A stretch of DNA of 42,075 nucleotides, taken from positions 1-42,075 of the forward strand of contig BAXC01000036.1 in the NCBI GenBank assembly GCA_001310375.1, given 5' to 3'. The DNA comes from Bacillus sp. JCM 19041 (GTDB lineage: Bacteria; Bacillota; Bacilli; Bacillales; Bacillaceae_D). The first letter of the stretch is position 1, and each line of letters opens with the position of its first letter. Below, one piece after another: positions 27,179 to 36,700 of this stretch. A program made the translations under genes and the position numbers. A model generated the notes under the pieces. It had not been told where the DNA came from. It searched no databases and was given only the letters and a program-made list of their open reading frames with translations.

Positions 27179-28089
27179 TTGAATAAACAGGACGTAAAAC
27201 AATTAGCAAATGAGCACGGACTATACGTACAAGAGGAAACAATCAAATTAAATGAATCGGGGCTAGATTTTCAAGTTGCCCATGCAAAAGATGCACAGGG
27301 CAGAAATGGATTCTTCGCATTCCACGACGTGCCGATTCGATGCGCTCAGCTAAAGTCGAACAGAAAATGCTTGATGTGATTAACAAGTATGTGTCGTTTG
27401 AATCACCGCTTTGGACTATTTACACAGACAGGCTTATTGCATACAAACAGCTTTCCGGTGTACCGGCGGGAACGGTTGACCCGGCAATCCAAAATTATGT
27501 ATGGGAATTAGATGTTGAGAACATCCCTGATGCTTACCATCAAAGTCTTGGGCGTGTATTGGCAGAGCTTCATCAAGTCCCAATTAAAGATTTGTCTAGT
27601 GCAGGGTTCACAGTTCATACAGCTGATGAAGCGAGACAGTCAATGAAACAGCGAATGGACCGTGTCAAAGGCACATTAGGCGTAAGTGATGAGCTGTGGG
27701 AAAAATGGCAAGCCTGGTTAGAAAATGAAGCAATGTGGCCAAAAACAACTGGTTTAAGCCATGGAGATGTTCATCCCGGCCATGAATTGATAAATGAGCA
27801 ATCAGAGATAACGGGTTTAATTGACTGGACGGAAGTAGCGGTGACAGATGTGTCGAGAGATTTTGTGACACATTATATGGTTGCAGGAGTTGAGGGACTT
27901 GAAAAAGCGCTTGCTGCATACGCGCAAGCAGGTGGAAATACGTGGCCGCTTATGAAAGAGCACATCATTGAACTCACAAACGCCAATGCCGTTGGTGTAG
28001 CGGAGTTTGCCGCCGTTTCAGGATCGAAGGAATATGAAGAGATGGCGAAACAAATGCTTGGTGTAAGCGAGATGGAAAAGAACGAGTGA
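27179..28089 (+). CDS. mph: macrolide 2'-phosphotransferase, Mph family (frameshifted)
   Basis: An aminoglycoside-phosphotransferase-fold kinase that phosphorylates the 2'-OH of macrolide desosamine with GTP. The N-lobe strand is WILRIPRRADSM once a lost base near 27313 is restored, and IAYKQLSGVPAG is the family's hinge region. The catalytic loop is GLSHGDVHPGHELI, with the Mph-type His in place of the usual Asn. The metal motif is GLIDWTEVAVTDVSRDF. The repaired length is 303 residues, matching MphB-type enzymes. TTG 27179 follows GAGGAGG. Regulation is probably by the leader-peptide attenuator upstream. Related chromosomal enzymes occur in many Bacillaceae. Confidence 0.9.
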
Positions 28090-28100
28090 ATCCACGTTTG

Positions 28101-28140
28101 ACGAGGGACTAGGGTAAGATCCTGTTCCTCGTTGCTTGTT
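28101..28140 (+). terminator. possible terminator after mph
   Basis: ACGAGGGAC pairs with GTTCCTCGT (one G-U) around an AGG/CCT inner stem, followed by the moderately T-rich TGCTTGTTCT. Confidence 0.5.
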
Positions 28141-28160
28141 CTAAGGAAGGAAACATACAA

Positions 28161-29554
28161 ATGAATAAAAAGAATAATAGTTCAAAACTTGGAAGTGAAC
28201 CAATCGGAAAGCTTCTACGTGATTTATCTATTCCAGCAATGATCGGAATGTTTGTAATGGCACTTTATAATGTCGTTGACGTCATTTTTATTTCCTATGG
28301 CGTGGGCATTGAAGCGGTTGCTGGGTTAACGATTGCCTTTCCGGTTATGATGATTATAATGGCTGTTTCAGCCGCAGTTGGTATCGGCGGAGCTCTGTTA
28401 TTTCTAGGAGACTAGGTGAAAACAGAGAAGAAGAGGCAAATAATGTGTTTGGAACCGTGATTTCATTGATTCTGCTCATTAGCGGGGCTGGAGTCATTAG
28501 TGCTTTTTTCTTCTTAGAAGATTTACTCATTCTGTTTGGAGCAACACCAGAAATCTTGCCATACTCGTATGATTATATGTTTCCAATCATGCTTGGGACG
28601 GTTTTCTTTGCCTTTACCTTTGCGACGAATAATATAATTCGTTCGGAAGGGAATGCACGTTTTGCGATGGTGACAATGATCATTCCTGCCGTTTTAAATA
28701 TCATTTAGATCCGATTTTTATTTTTACTTTAGATATGGGCGTGCAAGGTGCAGGGGTTGCGACGGTTGTTGCGCAAGGATCGATTAGCATTTATATATTA
28801 CGTTATTATTTAAAAGGGAATAGCTCATTGAATTTGAGCTGGTCCAATATTACGCTTAAATTTTCGCTTGTGAAAGAAATTCTATCAGTAGGCTTCCCTG
28901 CATTCGTCCAACAAGCATCAGGTAGCTTAATGATGATTGCGATTAATGCGATGCTCATCCAGCATGGAAGTGATTTACATGTTGCGTCTTTGGGATCATT
29001 CAGCGAATTATGATGTTCACCGTTATGCCAATGATTGGTGTCATGCAAGGAATGATGCCGATAGTCGGATATAATTACGGGGCGAAAAACTTTGAGCGGA
29101 TGAGAGAGACAATTTGGTTGACGCTAAAAGTTGTTGTTCTCTGTTCGATCGGTGTCGTCTTTATTATGATGGCGTTCCCGTCCTTGTCGATGCGGATTTT
29201 CACAAATGATTCCCTCGCAATTGACGCTGGTACAACCGCGATGCGCATTATGTTTGCTGGTTTCTTCTTAGCTGGCGTTCAGATTGTGGCCGGAGCTTGT
29301 ACCAAGCGCTTGGTAAGCCGTTGCCAGCGTTAATTTTATCATTGTCGCGCCAAATCATTTTTTTTTAATTCCTTTAGTGTTAATTCTACCTCAGTATTTT
29401 TGGTATCGTTGGTGTGTTTATGGCCTTTCCAATTGCTGATGTACTGTCATTTATTCTTTCGTCAGCATTGTTGTATCGCGATCGTGACACGATTTTGGTG
29501 AAGGGTAAGGATGAAGAAGAAATTGTTTTAGAGAGTGAAGAACAAATTAAATAA
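28161..29554 (+). CDS. MATE family multidrug exporter (frameshifted at several sites)
   Basis: A 12-helix MATE transporter of about 465 residues, driving drug efflux with Na+ or H+. The first helix block is LLRDLSIPAMIGMFVMALYNVVDVIF. The family motif SRRLGENREEEANN follows, and the mid-loop repeat is KEILSVGFPAFVQQASGSLM. The second-half signature is QGMMPIVGYNYGAKNFERMRET. The frame is lost near 28402, 28703, 28993, 29300 and 29364, with an extra T near 29399. Restoring single bases joins ILDPIFIFTLDMGVQGAG, LGIIQRIMMFTVMP and ALYQALGKPLPALILSLSRQ. Net indel arithmetic is consistent with one open frame. It lies 70 bases after mph. Confidence 0.85.
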
Positions 29555-29562
29555 AGACTTGA

Positions 29563-29601
29563 GCATGATCTGGAGCTTAGACTTCCGGTCATGCTTTTTT
29601 T
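29563..29601 (+). terminator. intrinsic terminator after the MATE gene
   Basis: GCATGA and TCATGC enclose a stem with GGA/TCC, followed by TTTTTTT. Confidence 0.82.
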
Positions 29602-29711
29602 GTATGTAAAAAGTTTAGAAAAAAGATAAGAAATGGTTTATGAAATGATTAGATACGACAAGTAAGCTTAAACGGAATTAAAAGAAATCACTTGAAAGGA
29701 GCAGAACGATT

Positions 29712-31985
29712 ATGGAGCGCATCTTAAAACGATTCGGTAAACAAATCACTCATTTTAGGTGGGTAGTTATTGGATTATGGCTTATGCTACTTGTTTTTGG
29801 CGGGTATTACGCAACCCAAGTTGGTTCACATTTAACAGGGGGAGGTTGGGGAGTTCCTGGTTCAGATTCAAATCAAGCATATGAGGTGCTGTCAGAAGAA
29901 TTTGAATCAAGAGATGCAACATCCTTAACGTTTGTTATGAGCCATGAAGTCTATCAAGTCGGCTCAGACGAGTATACAGAAGCGTTTAAATTAGTGTCTC
30001 AATCGCTGCAAAATGAACCAGAAATTGATCAAGTTTACACGTGGTTAGACGTAGAGGAAACGACGAGAGGACCATTTGTATCTGAAGACGCGTACACGAG
30101 TATCGGTTTTATTGAAGTAAACGTAGATGAGGGTTTTGCCCAAAAAGTTTTACCGGATATTCAAGAACGTTTAACGGCATCGCTTGGTGAATCCGGTTTT
30201 GAGGCAACGATTTTAGGTGCACCTGCTTTCTGGGGTGAAATGAATGAACTTAGTCAAGCAGGTTTAGAAAAAGCGCATTTCTATGCATTTCCAATTATTG
30301 TGATTGTTTTGCTGTTTGTGTTCCGGTCCGTTGTTTCATCGATTACCCCGTTGCTCTTGTCGGGTTTTTCGATTGCGGCATCCCTTGGAATTCTTCATTT
30401 TATCGCTCAAGGTATGGAATTATCGATCTTTGTTCTTGATGCAGCTTTAATGCTTGGCATTGGAGTTGGAATCGATTTTGCTTTAATTTTTGTTAAACGG
30501 TTTAGAGAGGAGCTTGAGAAATCAGGTGATGACACCGCTTTGGCTGTGTCAGAAACGATGGGAACAGCGGGCCATGCGATCCTTTTTTCTGGCATTACAA
30601 TTATTGTAGCAATGTCAGCGGTTTTATTTGTGGACATCGCAGCAGTCCGTTCGATTGCACTTGGTGTCATTGTTGTTGTCTTCTTCTTAATTCTTACGAG
30701 CCTAACGTTGTTGCCAGTGTTTTTAACAATTGTAGGACCTAAAATCAATGCGTGGAAAGTTCCTTTTCTACCAATTAAAGAAGCGCGGCAGAACGAAAAA
30801 GGAACGTGGTATCGTCTTGCTCATCGTGTGATGCGGCGACCGGTTCTTTATTTAACGATGTCGGTTGTCTTTTTGCTCGCCTTGGCTTGGCCAGCGCTTG
30901 AGCTGGAAGTGTCAACTCCTGATGCGCGCATGTTGCCAGAGGATACGCAAGTTCGCAAAGGGTTAAGTCATTTAGAAGAGGGATTTGGTATCGGTTACTC
31001 AGCACCAATTCAAGTGGTTGTCTCGGCAGAGGAAGGGCAGTTAATTGATGAATCAGGACTTGAGGAATTACAGAATATCGTAGCTAAAATAGAAGAAATG
31101 GACAATGTGGAAGGGATAACATCTCTTTTTTCCTTGTTCCCTAATTTCACTGTTGAACAGATTGAGCGATGCTATTTAATCAAAGTGAATGGTTAAGTGA
31201 TGATGAGCGGATGTTGCTTGATCGAAGTCTTGGAAAAGAAGGCGATGTGGTTGTTTTGGACGTTCTTTCAAATGATTATTCGTCGAGTGAAACAAACCGG
31301 ACAATTGTGGCCGATATTCGTGAGAGCTTTGTTTCAACAAATGGATTAACCATTTTTGTAGGAGGAGAAACAGCCGAAGGGATGGATACAAGCCAGTCGC
31401 TAAACGAACGGTTGACAAGCGTATTATTATTCACGCTTGCGTTTATTTTTATCGTGCTTATGTTTACTTTTAAAAGCATTTTACTGCCGCTAAAAGCGAT
31501 CATTATGAATCTATTGTCTCTAGCCGCTACTTATGGGGTTCTCGTTGCGATTTTTCAATGGGGATGGGGTTCAACCATTTTTGGTTTTGGAGAGTTTGGA
31601 TTTATTCAAAGTTTTATCCCGATTCTATTATTAGGATTGCTCTTTAGCTTAAGCACAGACTATGAAGTATTTCTGCTTAGCCGTGTGAAAGAAGAGTATA
31701 TGAGAGGAGCTAGTAATGAGGAGAGTGTAGCTTTAGCTTGAGAAAACAGCGCCAATGATTTCTGGTGCTGCACTCATTATGGTGGTCGTTTTTGGCTCGT
31801 TTGCCTTTGCCGGTGTGTTGCCGATGCAACAACTAGGTTTTGGCATGGCAATCGCAATTGCTCTTGATGCGACGGTTGTGCGACTATTTCTTGTTCCTGC
31901 GGCAATGAAACTAGTAGGGGATTGGAATTGGTGGCATCCCTTTAAGCAAACAAAGCAAAGGGAGAGGAAACGTTCAATAAGTTAA
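29712..31985 (+). CDS. MMPL/RND family exporter, YdfJ-like (frameshifted twice)
   Basis: About 757 residues in two homologous halves. Each has a first helix, a large extracellular domain and five clustered helices. The first helix is FRWVVIGLWLMLLVFGGYY. The signature of the first half is LMLGIGVGIDFALIFVKRFREEL, and of the second, LGLLFSLSTDYEVFLLSRVKEEYMRG. Both are MMPL hallmarks, with the Asp-Tyr/Asp-Phe proton-relay positions. Breaks near 31170 and 31738 are one missing base and one extra T (or two missing). Start ATG 29712 follows GAAAGGAGC. A YdfJ-like lipid or drug exporter is likely. The two-component genes start 73 bases downstream. Confidence 0.87.
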
Positions 31986-32058
31986 GAGAAAGGAATAAGC
32001 CTCTGGTCTTAAGAATCGTTTATAATAAGTGAAGCAAGGAGAAAGGGGAGTATACGAA

Positions 32059-33525
32059 ATGTCGATTCGTTTTAAGCTAATTATTTCCTACGTATTAATG
32101 ACGATCATTCCAATTGTGTTGTTTGTACTCTTTCTCCATTTGCTGTTTCATCTGTTTTTGACAAATGTGGAAGAAATGCAGGAATATTACCAGTTAGAAG
32201 ATGAAGAATCGATTGAAGCGTTTTTTTATGAGGATCTCGCTTTGATTACAGAAGTAAAGCAAGTGGTCCTCGCAAATCCAGCGCAATTACTAAATTCATC
32301 TTTTGTAAAGACATATGAAGAAAAACTTGAACAGAGACAGATGGCTATTCTTGTTCGGAAAGGACAGGAAATCACAAACGGATCTAACCTTGAAACGAAT
32401 GAGCTTGTTTCTGGATTACCCGGCCATAACTTGGGAGTAAATCAAGTTTCTGCAAACCATCAAGGCCATATTGGTGAAGATGATTCTTCTTGGCTTTATA
32501 CGGGGGTTGATTTCTACTTTGATGATGGAGACGAAGGGACGGTTTTTATTACACTTGATGTTAAACCCGTTCAATCATTGATTACCGATGCTGTTCCACT
32601 GTTAATCGCTGGTTTTGTACTTGCCTTTTTGTTAGCTAATGGACTTATTACATATGTGATTTCCAGACAATTCATTCGACCCCTTAAGAAACTACAACTA
32701 TCTGCGGCAGAAATCGCCGAAGGAAATTTAGCTCAAGAAACAGGTGTTGTACAAAAAGATGAAATTGGCCAATTAGCATTGGTGTTTGATGAAATGCGCG
32801 AAAAGTTAAAGAGGTCAGAAGACTTGCAGGAGCAGTACGAAGAAAATCGCAAGAAGCTAATAAATAACATCTCACATGATTTAAAAACACCAATTACTGC
32901 GATTAAAGGACATGTGCAAGGCATTACTGATGGAATCGCTAAGGACCAGAATAAATTAGATAAATATGTGCAGGTCATACAGCGAAAAGCCACAGAAATG
33001 GATCGACTTATTAATGAACTCTTGCTTTTTTCTAAGCTCGATTTAAACAGCATTCCCTTTCAGTTTGAAAAAGTGAAGGCGTCTGACTATATAAGTGATA
33101 TTGTTGAAGCGGCGCGAGTTGAATATGGTGGAGTTGAAGTCACGATGGATTTGCAGATCGATGCCGAAACATCCATATGGGCAGACCGGGAACAACTTTA
33201 TAAAGTGTTTGCCAATTTGCTTGCAAACAGTGTGAAATTTATGGATAAAGACAGAAGAAAAATGGATATTCGCGTATTAGAAGAACATAGGTTTTTAAAA
33301 GTAACCATTATCGATAACGGGAAAGGCATAGGAGAAGAGGATTTGCCCTCTATCTTTGACCGTTTTTACCGCGTGGAAACATCTAGAAACGCAGAATTAG
33401 GTGGAAGTGGGATTGGCTTGGCCATTGCGAAACAAATAATAGATGCACATAATGGAGAGATGGGTGTAACGAGTAAACTTGGAAAGGGAACGGCCATTTA
33501 CTTCACGGTGCCACTGGCGCCATAA
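32059..33525 (+). CDS. sensor histidine kinase with HAMP domain
   Basis: A 488-residue intact kinase. Membrane helices lie at about 8-34 and 177-200, with a roughly 140-residue extracytoplasmic sensor between. HAMP (about 200-255) is followed by HisKA with His273 in NNISHDLKTPITAIKGHVQG. HATPase_c has NLLANSVKFM, IIDNGKGIGEEDLPSIFDRFYR and GSGIGLAIAKQI. Start ATG 32059 follows AAAGGGGAG; 32029 is an in-frame ATG without such spacing. A TATAAT lies near 32020. The response regulator begins 8 bases after the stop. The upstream MMPL exporter may be a target or partner. Confidence 0.9.
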   Translation: MSIRFKLIISYVLMTIIPIVLFVLFLHLLFHLFLTNVEEMQEYYQLEDEESIEAFFYEDLALITEVKQVVLANPAQLLNSSFVKTYEEKLEQRQMAILVRKGQEITNGSNLETNELVSGLPGHNLGVNQVSANHQGHIGEDDSSWLYTGVDFYFDDGDEGTVFITLDVKPVQSLITDAVPLLIAGFVLAFLLANGLITYVISRQFIRPLKKLQLSAAEIAEGNLAQETGVVQKDEIGQLALVFDEMREKLKRSEDLQEQYEENRKKLINNISHDLKTPITAIKGHVQGITDGIAKDQNKLDKYVQVIQRKATEMDRLINELLLFSKLDLNSIPFQFEKVKASDYISDIVEAARVEYGGVEVTMDLQIDAETSIWADREQLYKVFANLLANSVKFMDKDRRKMDIRVLEEHRFLKVTIIDNGKGIGEEDLPSIFDRFYRVETSRNAELGGSGIGLAIAKQIIDAHNGEMGVTSKLGKGTAIYFTVPLAP

Positions 33526-33533
33526 GGAGGTAT

Positions 33534-34221
33534 ATGAAGCGCATATTCATTGTAGAAGATGAAGAAAGTATTTCTGAATTACAAAAAGATTATTTAGAGA
33601 TAAACGGATTTGAAGTCGAGATTGAACATAATGGGAAAGTCGCATTGACGAGAGCGTTAACAGAAAGGTTTGATTTAATTGTTCTTGATGTGATGTTGCC
33701 AGAAATGGATGGCTTTGCAGTTTGCAAGGCAATCAGACAAGAAAAAGAAATCCCCATCCTTATGGTGACTGCAAGGGTGGAAGAAATTGATTTTATGAGA
33801 GGGCTAGGACTCGGGGCAGATGATTATATATTTAAACCATTTAATCCGAACCACCTCGTTGCTAGAGTGAAAGCGCATCTTACTAGGTATGATCGACTGG
33901 TGGGTATGAATGAAGTTACGCAAGAACAAACGATGATTGGACGATTATGTATTGATCACAATGCCAGAATTGTTCAATTAGATGGAGAACCGATTCAGTT
34001 ACGTGCAAAAGAATATGATTTGCTTACTTTTCTTGCAGGAAACCCTGGTCAAGTGTTTACGAAGGAACATCTTTACGAACGGATTTGGGGAATGGAGCGA
34101 TTAATGAGCTAAGTACTGTAACGGTTCATATAAAAAAAATCCGTGATAAATTGCAGCGGAACGAGACTGAGTTTGATCAAATTGAAACGGTATGGGTGTA
34201 GGGTACCGATTTAAACGATAG
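33534..34221 (+). CDS. OmpR/PhoB-family response regulator (frameshifted at 3' end)
   Basis: The receiver has EDEE, phospho-acceptor Asp52 in VLDVMLPEMDG, and Lys in IFKPFNPNHLVARV. The winged helix (about 130-229) has LRAKEYDLLTFLAGNPGQVFTKEHLYERIWG. The frame breaks near 34103 and 34197. One T and one G restore FNELSTVTVHIKKIRDKLQ and WGVGYRFKR, ending at 34221 with 229 residues. It pairs with the kinase immediately upstream. Start ATG 33534 follows AAGGAGG. Confidence 0.9.
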
Positions 34222-34231
34222 TATGTAGGAG

Positions 34232-34266
34232 AGAATCGATGAATTCAACAAGTGTCGATTCTTTTC
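34232..34266 (+). terminator. intrinsic terminator after the two-component genes
   Basis: AGAATCGA and TCGATTCT form an 8-bp stem around a 15-base loop, with a short TTTT tail. Confidence 0.65.
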
Positions 34267-34275
34267 TGAATTTAC

Positions 34276-34305
34276 TTGACTAAACTTTGTTTCATCGCGT
34301 ATAGT
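34276..34305 (+). promoter_or_regulatory. sigma-A promoter of the padR-like operon
   Basis: TTGACT (34276-34281), an 18-bp spacer, TATAGT (34300-34305). Transcription would start at the first palindrome of the operator. Confidence 0.7.
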
Positions 34306-34310
34306 GAAGA

Positions 34311-34376
34311 ACAACTACTTTGCAATGCAAGATAGTTGTTTTTTTAAATAACTATCTGGTAATGCAAAGTAGTTGT
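34311..34376. promoter_or_regulatory. double palindromic PadR operator
   Basis: ACAACTACTTTGCA (34311-34324), one base, TGCAAGATAGTTGT (34326-34339) form a near-perfect palindrome. A second half-matching site ends in TGCAAAGTAGTTGT (34363-34376), the exact reverse complement of the first arm. It lies between the promoter and the padR-like start, fitting autorepression by a PadR dimer. Confidence 0.65.
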
Positions 34377-34393
34377 GTTAGGAGGGAACTACA

Positions 34394-34754
34394 TGGCAAT
34401 TCGAAGCCAATTATTAAAAGGGGCTTTGCAAGCTGCGTATTATCGGTCATTGATAAAGAGCCTGTCTATGGCTATGAGCTCGCCCAAAAGTTGAAGGAAA
34501 GTGGCCTTCCAGAAATTAGTGATGGTACAGTCTATCCTATATTATTACGGCTACAAAAAAACAAGCTTATTTATAGTGAAACGAGACCTTCAATGACAGG
34601 TGGACCAAAGCGCAAGTATTATTTCATGACTGAAGGGGGCAAGGAAGAACTAAAACAAATTTCAGACGAATGGGAAGCACTATCTATTCCAATATCAACT
34701 CTATTGAGGGGGACTGTAAGTGGCGAAAGAGCGAGTGAAAGAGCTGATAGATGA
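34394..34754 (+). CDS. PadR family transcriptional regulator (frameshifted near 5' end)
   Basis: Start ATG 34394 follows AGGAGG. The N-terminus MAIRSQLLKGALQA joins CVLSVIDKEPVYGYELAQKL after one T is restored near 34434. The winged helix continues through GLPEISDGTVYPILLRLQKNKLI and the wing GGPKRKYYFMTEGGKEEL, the PadR diagnostic pattern. About 110-120 residues. The C-terminus is uncertain: the present frame runs 35 bases into the next gene, and a lost G in GGGGG near 34710 would end it slightly differently. It controls its own operon through the double palindrome upstream, by inference. Confidence 0.83.
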
Positions 34755-35426
34755 GAACGGTCAACTGCGTGAACAATTGACGGAGGAAAATAAACAAGTC
34801 TATGAAGATATGCTTCTCTATATTCGAACGGATCTTCGAATTGCAGAATACGAGAGTGAGCAGATTTTGCTTGAACTATTAACACATATGTTAGATACGC
34901 AAGCCAAAGGGATGATGCGACGGCTATCTTTGGTGATAACCTAAAGGCATACGCCGACGAACTGATCGCGGAATTGCCTAGTGAGCGAAAACGGAATGTT
35001 GTTGCATTTGTATCGGTCCAGGCAGTTGAACTTCTCGGCTACCTAGCGCTAGTACAAGGAATCATTATGATGATTCTCATATTGATTGGAAGGGAAGCGC
35101 CGCCATTAACAATAGGGAATCTTTTATTTATGTTGTTGTTAAGCGGGTCTGTTGTTGGGGTAGGAGTATGGTCTATTTTCAAACTAATGCGATCAGATTT
35201 ATTTACCGGTAAGGCAAATAGTAAGATGACTTATGTGAAAGCAGGCTTGCTTGGTGCCCTTGGCTTTGGCGTTATTTTAATTGTTGCATATTTTATGCCT
35301 GACTGGGGTTTTGAGATAACGGTCGAGTGGTGGGTGTATCTTGTGATTGGAACTGTATTACTAACAATCGTGAAAATAGTTCGAATGAAAGAACATAAAT
35401 TACGTTCAACTGATGGAGCTATATAA
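34720..35426 (+). CDS. DUF1129 family membrane protein (frameshifted)
   Basis: GTG 34720 follows GAGGGGG inside the padR-like 3' end. A soluble helical N-terminus (VKELIDENGQLREQLTEENK) joins, after one G is restored near 34913, DDATAIFGDNLKAYADELIAELP. Four membrane helices follow (about residues 95-220). This layout matches DUF1129 proteins, which often sit next to PadR-type regulators. About 235 residues. Function unknown; envelope or drug response is suggested only by the PadR partner. Confidence 0.78.
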
Positions 35427-35873
35427 AAAACAATAACATCGAGTTTTATATACAATAGGGCGATTAGCTCACTCACTGATAAATATTGATTTTTCTTTTG
35501 GATCACTTAGGGACTACTGCCATGTTTGTTGCTGATCGTTATGTGAACTTGATTTAAATTGGTTAAACTGTGTTAAGAAAGTAATTAAATTTCACTTACC
35601 AAAAGGTAATACCAATTAAGGAGCCATTACTGCAGGAAAAGTAATGGCTATTTCACTTAATTAATGGTGGTGTTTAGTTTTGGAACCTATTTATGAATTT
35701 TTTACACTCTCTTAATTAAGTGTCTTATTTGCGATTTCGTGAAAGGATCTTCCAAACCATTTTTGTTTCCAAAAAAGGGACTATTCCATTATGATAGAGT
35801 GATATAGATTGAAGCGGATTTGTTTTTGGTGTTAAATTGAAAACTCATTCGAAAGAGCAAGGAGGAAACCAAC
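35427..35873. other. 447-bp non-coding region rich in inverted repeats
   Basis: No open frame with family character was found. Structures: CTTACC/GGTAA small stem near 35595-35607; AGCCATTAC (35622-35630) with GTAATGGCT (35641-35649), a perfect 9-bp stem with loop; and CACTTAATTAA (35654-35664) with TTAATTAAGTG (35712-35722), a perfect 11-bp inverted repeat spanning 69 bases. Possible readings are terminators of the DUF1129 operon or a small RNA or decayed mobile element. Confidence 0.5.
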
Positions 35874-36561
35874 GTGCAAGGAGTTTGCATACGAATTGAT
35901 AAAGGTGAAGGGTTCTCTGCTGATCCGCATGTTTCGTTGGTGCAAAGCGAAATGATTATTGGACGTTCTAGGGGGGAGCAGGGGTATAAGACGGAATCGG
36001 CCCTTTTTTTTCCTAACCCCTACATATCTAGGCGACATGCAAGAATACAAGAGGAAGATGGACATTACTCTATTATGGATTTAAATAGCAAACACGGGGT
36101 TAAAGTTAACGGAGTGACTCTGGAAAAAATCGTTTCTTTCCGTTAAACCACCGTGATTCAATCGAGCTCGCTAAGGGTATTGTTGAACTAACGTTTTTAA
36201 ACCCAGATGAAAACAATGATCTTACGAGAGAACTCGATATTAGAATGATTGCTTCAAGACTTAATGTGGACAAAGCAAGACGCCAAGTAACGATTGATGG
36301 CAAACGGCTCGCATTAAGTGGCAAACATATGGAATTGCTACTTTGCTTATACGAAAATCGAAACCAAGCTGTCAGCTATGAACATTAAAGCGAATTGTCT
36401 GGCCAGAGCGACTTGCTGATAGCGACGAGGCTACCCCTGATGTAGGCAAGGAAGAGATAAACGCGCTAGTCTATCGTTTGCGACAAAAGCTTGGTGAGTA
36501 CGGGAACTATGTCGTGACAATTCCAAGATATGGGTATATGTTAGAAATTGATAAGAACTAG
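35874..36561 (+). CDS. FHA domain fused to an OmpR-type winged helix (frameshifted)
   Basis: GTG 35874 follows AGGAGG. Residues about 25-100 are a forkhead-associated domain: EMIIGRS (Gly-Arg), YISRRHARI (Ser-x-x-His) and LNSKHGVKVNG are its conserved phosphothreonine-binding positions. After one A (near 36128) and one T (near 36389) are restored, the C-terminal half is a Trans_reg_C winged helix: RQVTIDGKRLALSGKHMELLLCLYENRNQAVSYEHLKRIVWPE, then EEINALVYRLRQKLG and IPRYGYMLEI. About 229 residues. I infer a regulator that reads a phosphorylated protein, perhaps a target of a PrkC-like kinase, but no kinase is nearby. Confidence 0.82.
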
Positions 36562-36583
36562 GAGGAAGCCTCCTATCGTTTTT
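36559..36583 (+). terminator. intrinsic terminator overlapping the stop codon
   Basis: TAGGAGG, loop AAG, CCTCCTA then TCGTTTTT. The stem begins with the TAG stop of the FHA gene. Confidence 0.8.
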
Positions 36584-36700
36584 GTAAACAGAAAAATGAA
36601 AATCTTAACATGGGACTATGATGGATTCATCATCTTTGTTCCATGTTTCTTTTTGTAGAAGCTTGCTAAGATAAGGTTGTAGAGAAAAGGGGAGTAGAAA

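Noticed and set aside
30407..30748. Long antisense frames inside the MMPL and other genes
   Set aside because: They mirror conserved coding frames on the other strand and lack ribosome sites and family matches.
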